DNA of 7,928 nt from positions 1-7,928 of the forward strand of contig JAQWCZ010000084.1 of the NCBI GenBank assembly GCA_028705705.1. The letters run 5' to 3'. Below are positions 7,287 through 7,928 of the stretch, one piece after another. How positions within the stretch are numbered: the stretch's first letter is position 1; each line of letters starts with the position of its first letter. Origin of the DNA: Paludibacter sp. GTDB lineage: Bacteria > Bacteroidota > Bacteroidia > Bacteroidales > Paludibacteraceae. Both the position numbers and the translations under genes were made by a program. Below the pieces are notes generated by a model. It did not search any database. It worked only from the letters and a program-made list of their open reading frames with translations, and was not told where the DNA came from.

Positions 7287-7321
7287 TCTAACGTCTAACG
7301 TCTAATGTCTAACGTCTAATG
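7287..7321. repeat. Tandem array of five TCTAAYG heptamers
   Basis: Five head-to-tail units fill 7287-7321: TCTAACG, TCTAACG, TCTAATG, TCTAACG, TCTAATG. Only the C/T at position six varies. Such short tandem arrays change length by replication slippage. Here any change would alter the spacing between ilvD and ilvB, not a reading frame. It is too short and lacks spacers, so it is not a CRISPR array. Confidence 0.9.
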
Positions 7322-7369
7322 TTATTTTACTATTCGCTATTCGCTTTCCATTCTACGTTTTCCGCTTTT

Positions 7370-7388
7370 GGGCGCAAGCCTTGCGCCC
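7370..7388. repeat. Perfect 8-bp inverted repeat after ilvD
   Basis: GGGCGCAA (7370-7377) and TTGCGCCC (7381-7388) are perfect reverse complements around a 3-base loop. The hairpin begins three bases beyond the ilvD stop. On the transcribed strand it is followed by AAAAGC, not a T run, so it is unlikely to be an intrinsic terminator. It could be a REP-type element, an RNA-stabilising 3' hairpin or a partial attenuator separating ilvD from ilvBNC expression (inference). Confidence 0.75.
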
Positions 7389-7391
7389 TTA

Positions 7392-7928
7392 CTAAATCAT
7401 CCTCACGGCCCCTTTGTCAGCCGAGCTTACCATTGAAGCATAGGCTTTCAGGGCCTTGCTGACGACACGGTTACGGTCTTTCGGGGTAAAGGCATCGGCT
7501 CCACGTGCCAGCTCTTTTGCACGACGGGCAGCCAGTTCTTCATCACTCAATCTTACATTAATCGTTCTGTTCGGAATGTCAATATCAATAATATCTCCAT
7601 CTTTAATTAATCCAATATTACCTCCAGAAGCAGCTTCAGGAGAAATATGTCCGATCGACAGGCCTGATGTTCCACCGGAGAAACGTCCGTCGGTAATCAG
7701 GGCGCATTCTTTTCCAAGTTTCTTTGATTTAATATAGGAAGTAGGGTAGAGCATTTCCTGCATGCCCGGTCCACCTTTAGGTCCTTCGTGGGTAATAACC
7801 ACCACATCACCGGCAACTACCTGTCCGCTCAAAATACCGTAACATGCCGTATCCTGTGAGGTAAAAACCTTAGCAGGTCCGCTAAACTTCCAGATACTTT
7901 CATCGACACCGGCAGTTTTGATGACACA
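7392..7928 (-). CDS. ilvD: Dihydroxy-acid dehydratase, C-terminal part (cut by window edge)
   Basis: IlvD is an iron-sulfur and Mg2+ enzyme that dehydrates 2,3-dihydroxy-isovalerate (or -3-methylvalerate) to the 2-oxo acid, the third common step of valine and isoleucine synthesis. The window holds 178 codons of a protein usually about 560 residues long, in frame to the edge at 7928. The sequence starts [22 protein letters not shown], with the Cys expected to be part of the conserved cysteine set. It continues with [19 protein letters not shown] and the IlvD/Edd family signature [25 protein letters not shown], whose Ser-Gly-Gly segment holds the serine proposed as a catalytic base in relatives. 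It ends with [10 protein letters not shown] and an Arg/Ala-rich helix. The true start is outside the window; the frame continues upstream of 7832 with clear homology, so no internal start is needed. It is the first visible ilv gene. Confidence 0.97.
   Translation of the reverse strand, partial: CVIKTAGVDESIWKFSGPAKVFTSQDTACYGILSGQVVAGDVVVITHEGPKGGPGMQEMLYPTSYIKSKKLGKECALITDGRFSGGTSGLSIGHISPEAASGGNIGLIKDGDIIDIDIPNRTINVRLSDEELAARRAKELARGADAFTPKDRNRVVSKALKAYASMVSSADKGAVRMI

Larger units (their letters stand above)
7249..7391. other. ilvD-ilvB intergenic region with hairpin and tandem repeats
   Basis: This 143-base gap is long for the inside of an operon. In transcription order it contains a perfect hairpin directly after the ilvD stop, two copies of a 7-mer (TATTCGC at 7331-7337 and 7338-7344 on the plus strand), then five tandem 7-mers, then A+T-rich leader DNA to the ilvB start. 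I see no clear promoter consensus, so I cannot tell whether ilvB has its own start site in addition to read-through from ilvD. Confidence 0.6.

Noticed and set aside
7287..7321. CRISPR array
   Set aside because: The units are only 7 bases long and directly adjacent, with no spacers and no cas genes.
7456..7737. 93-codon plus-strand frame opposite ilvD
   Set aside because: It is antisense to the conserved IlvD C terminus and has no family resemblance.
7392..7832. Treating the ilvD fragment as a complete 146-residue protein starting at 7832
   Set aside because: The codon at 7832 is TTG inside a clearly conserved IlvD sequence that continues in frame to the window edge, so it is not a start.

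Overview
The window looks like a chromosomal segment from a Bacteroidota bacterium. The supporting signs are an ilvD-ilvB-ilvN-ilvC gene order with a long (class II) ketol-acid reductoisomerase, A+T-rich intergenic DNA, and almost no Shine-Dalgarno motifs in front of clear start codons. The closest protein resemblances I recall for the photolyase and DUF3795 genes also point there. The phylum is an inference; no 16S rRNA or other definitive marker is present. Every gene I can support is on the minus strand, so transcription runs from high to low coordinates.

Right half (about 3345-7928): the branched-chain amino acid operon. In transcription order it holds the C-terminal third of ilvD (dihydroxy-acid dehydratase, cut by the window edge), ilvB (acetolactate synthase large subunit), ilvN (small regulatory subunit) and ilvC (ketol-acid reductoisomerase), then a convincing intrinsic terminator at about 3346-3380. 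Together IlvBN, IlvC and IlvD convert pyruvate (or pyruvate plus 2-oxobutyrate) to the 2-oxo acids that precede valine, leucine and isoleucine. All recognised catalytic residues are intact. The 143-base ilvD-ilvB gap carries a perfect hairpin and a tandem array of five 7-base units.

Middle (about 1670-3345): an accessory-looking, A+T-rich stretch. It contains one DUF2971 gene of unknown function. It also contains a gene-free segment on the plus strand that resembles an ORF-less, degenerate group II intron, with a domain I-like 5' motif and a domain V/VI-like 3' end. A small G+C-richer patch of direct and inverted repeats lies between the DUF2971 gene and the ilv terminator.

Left end (1-1669): a tight three-gene cluster, in transcription order an isochorismatase-like cysteine hydrolase, a cysteine-rich DUF3795 protein and a class I DNA photolyase whose 3' end is outside the window. 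The photolyase is the main oddity. Its reading frame is open, but the sequence passes from the end of the interdomain linker straight into the second half of the FAD-binding domain. About 110-120 residues expected in between are missing, so it is probably a dead gene or an assembly collapse.

I found no convincing new multi-gene system. The observations most worth checking are the photolyase deletion, the intron-like relic and the repeat-bearing intergenic DNA.
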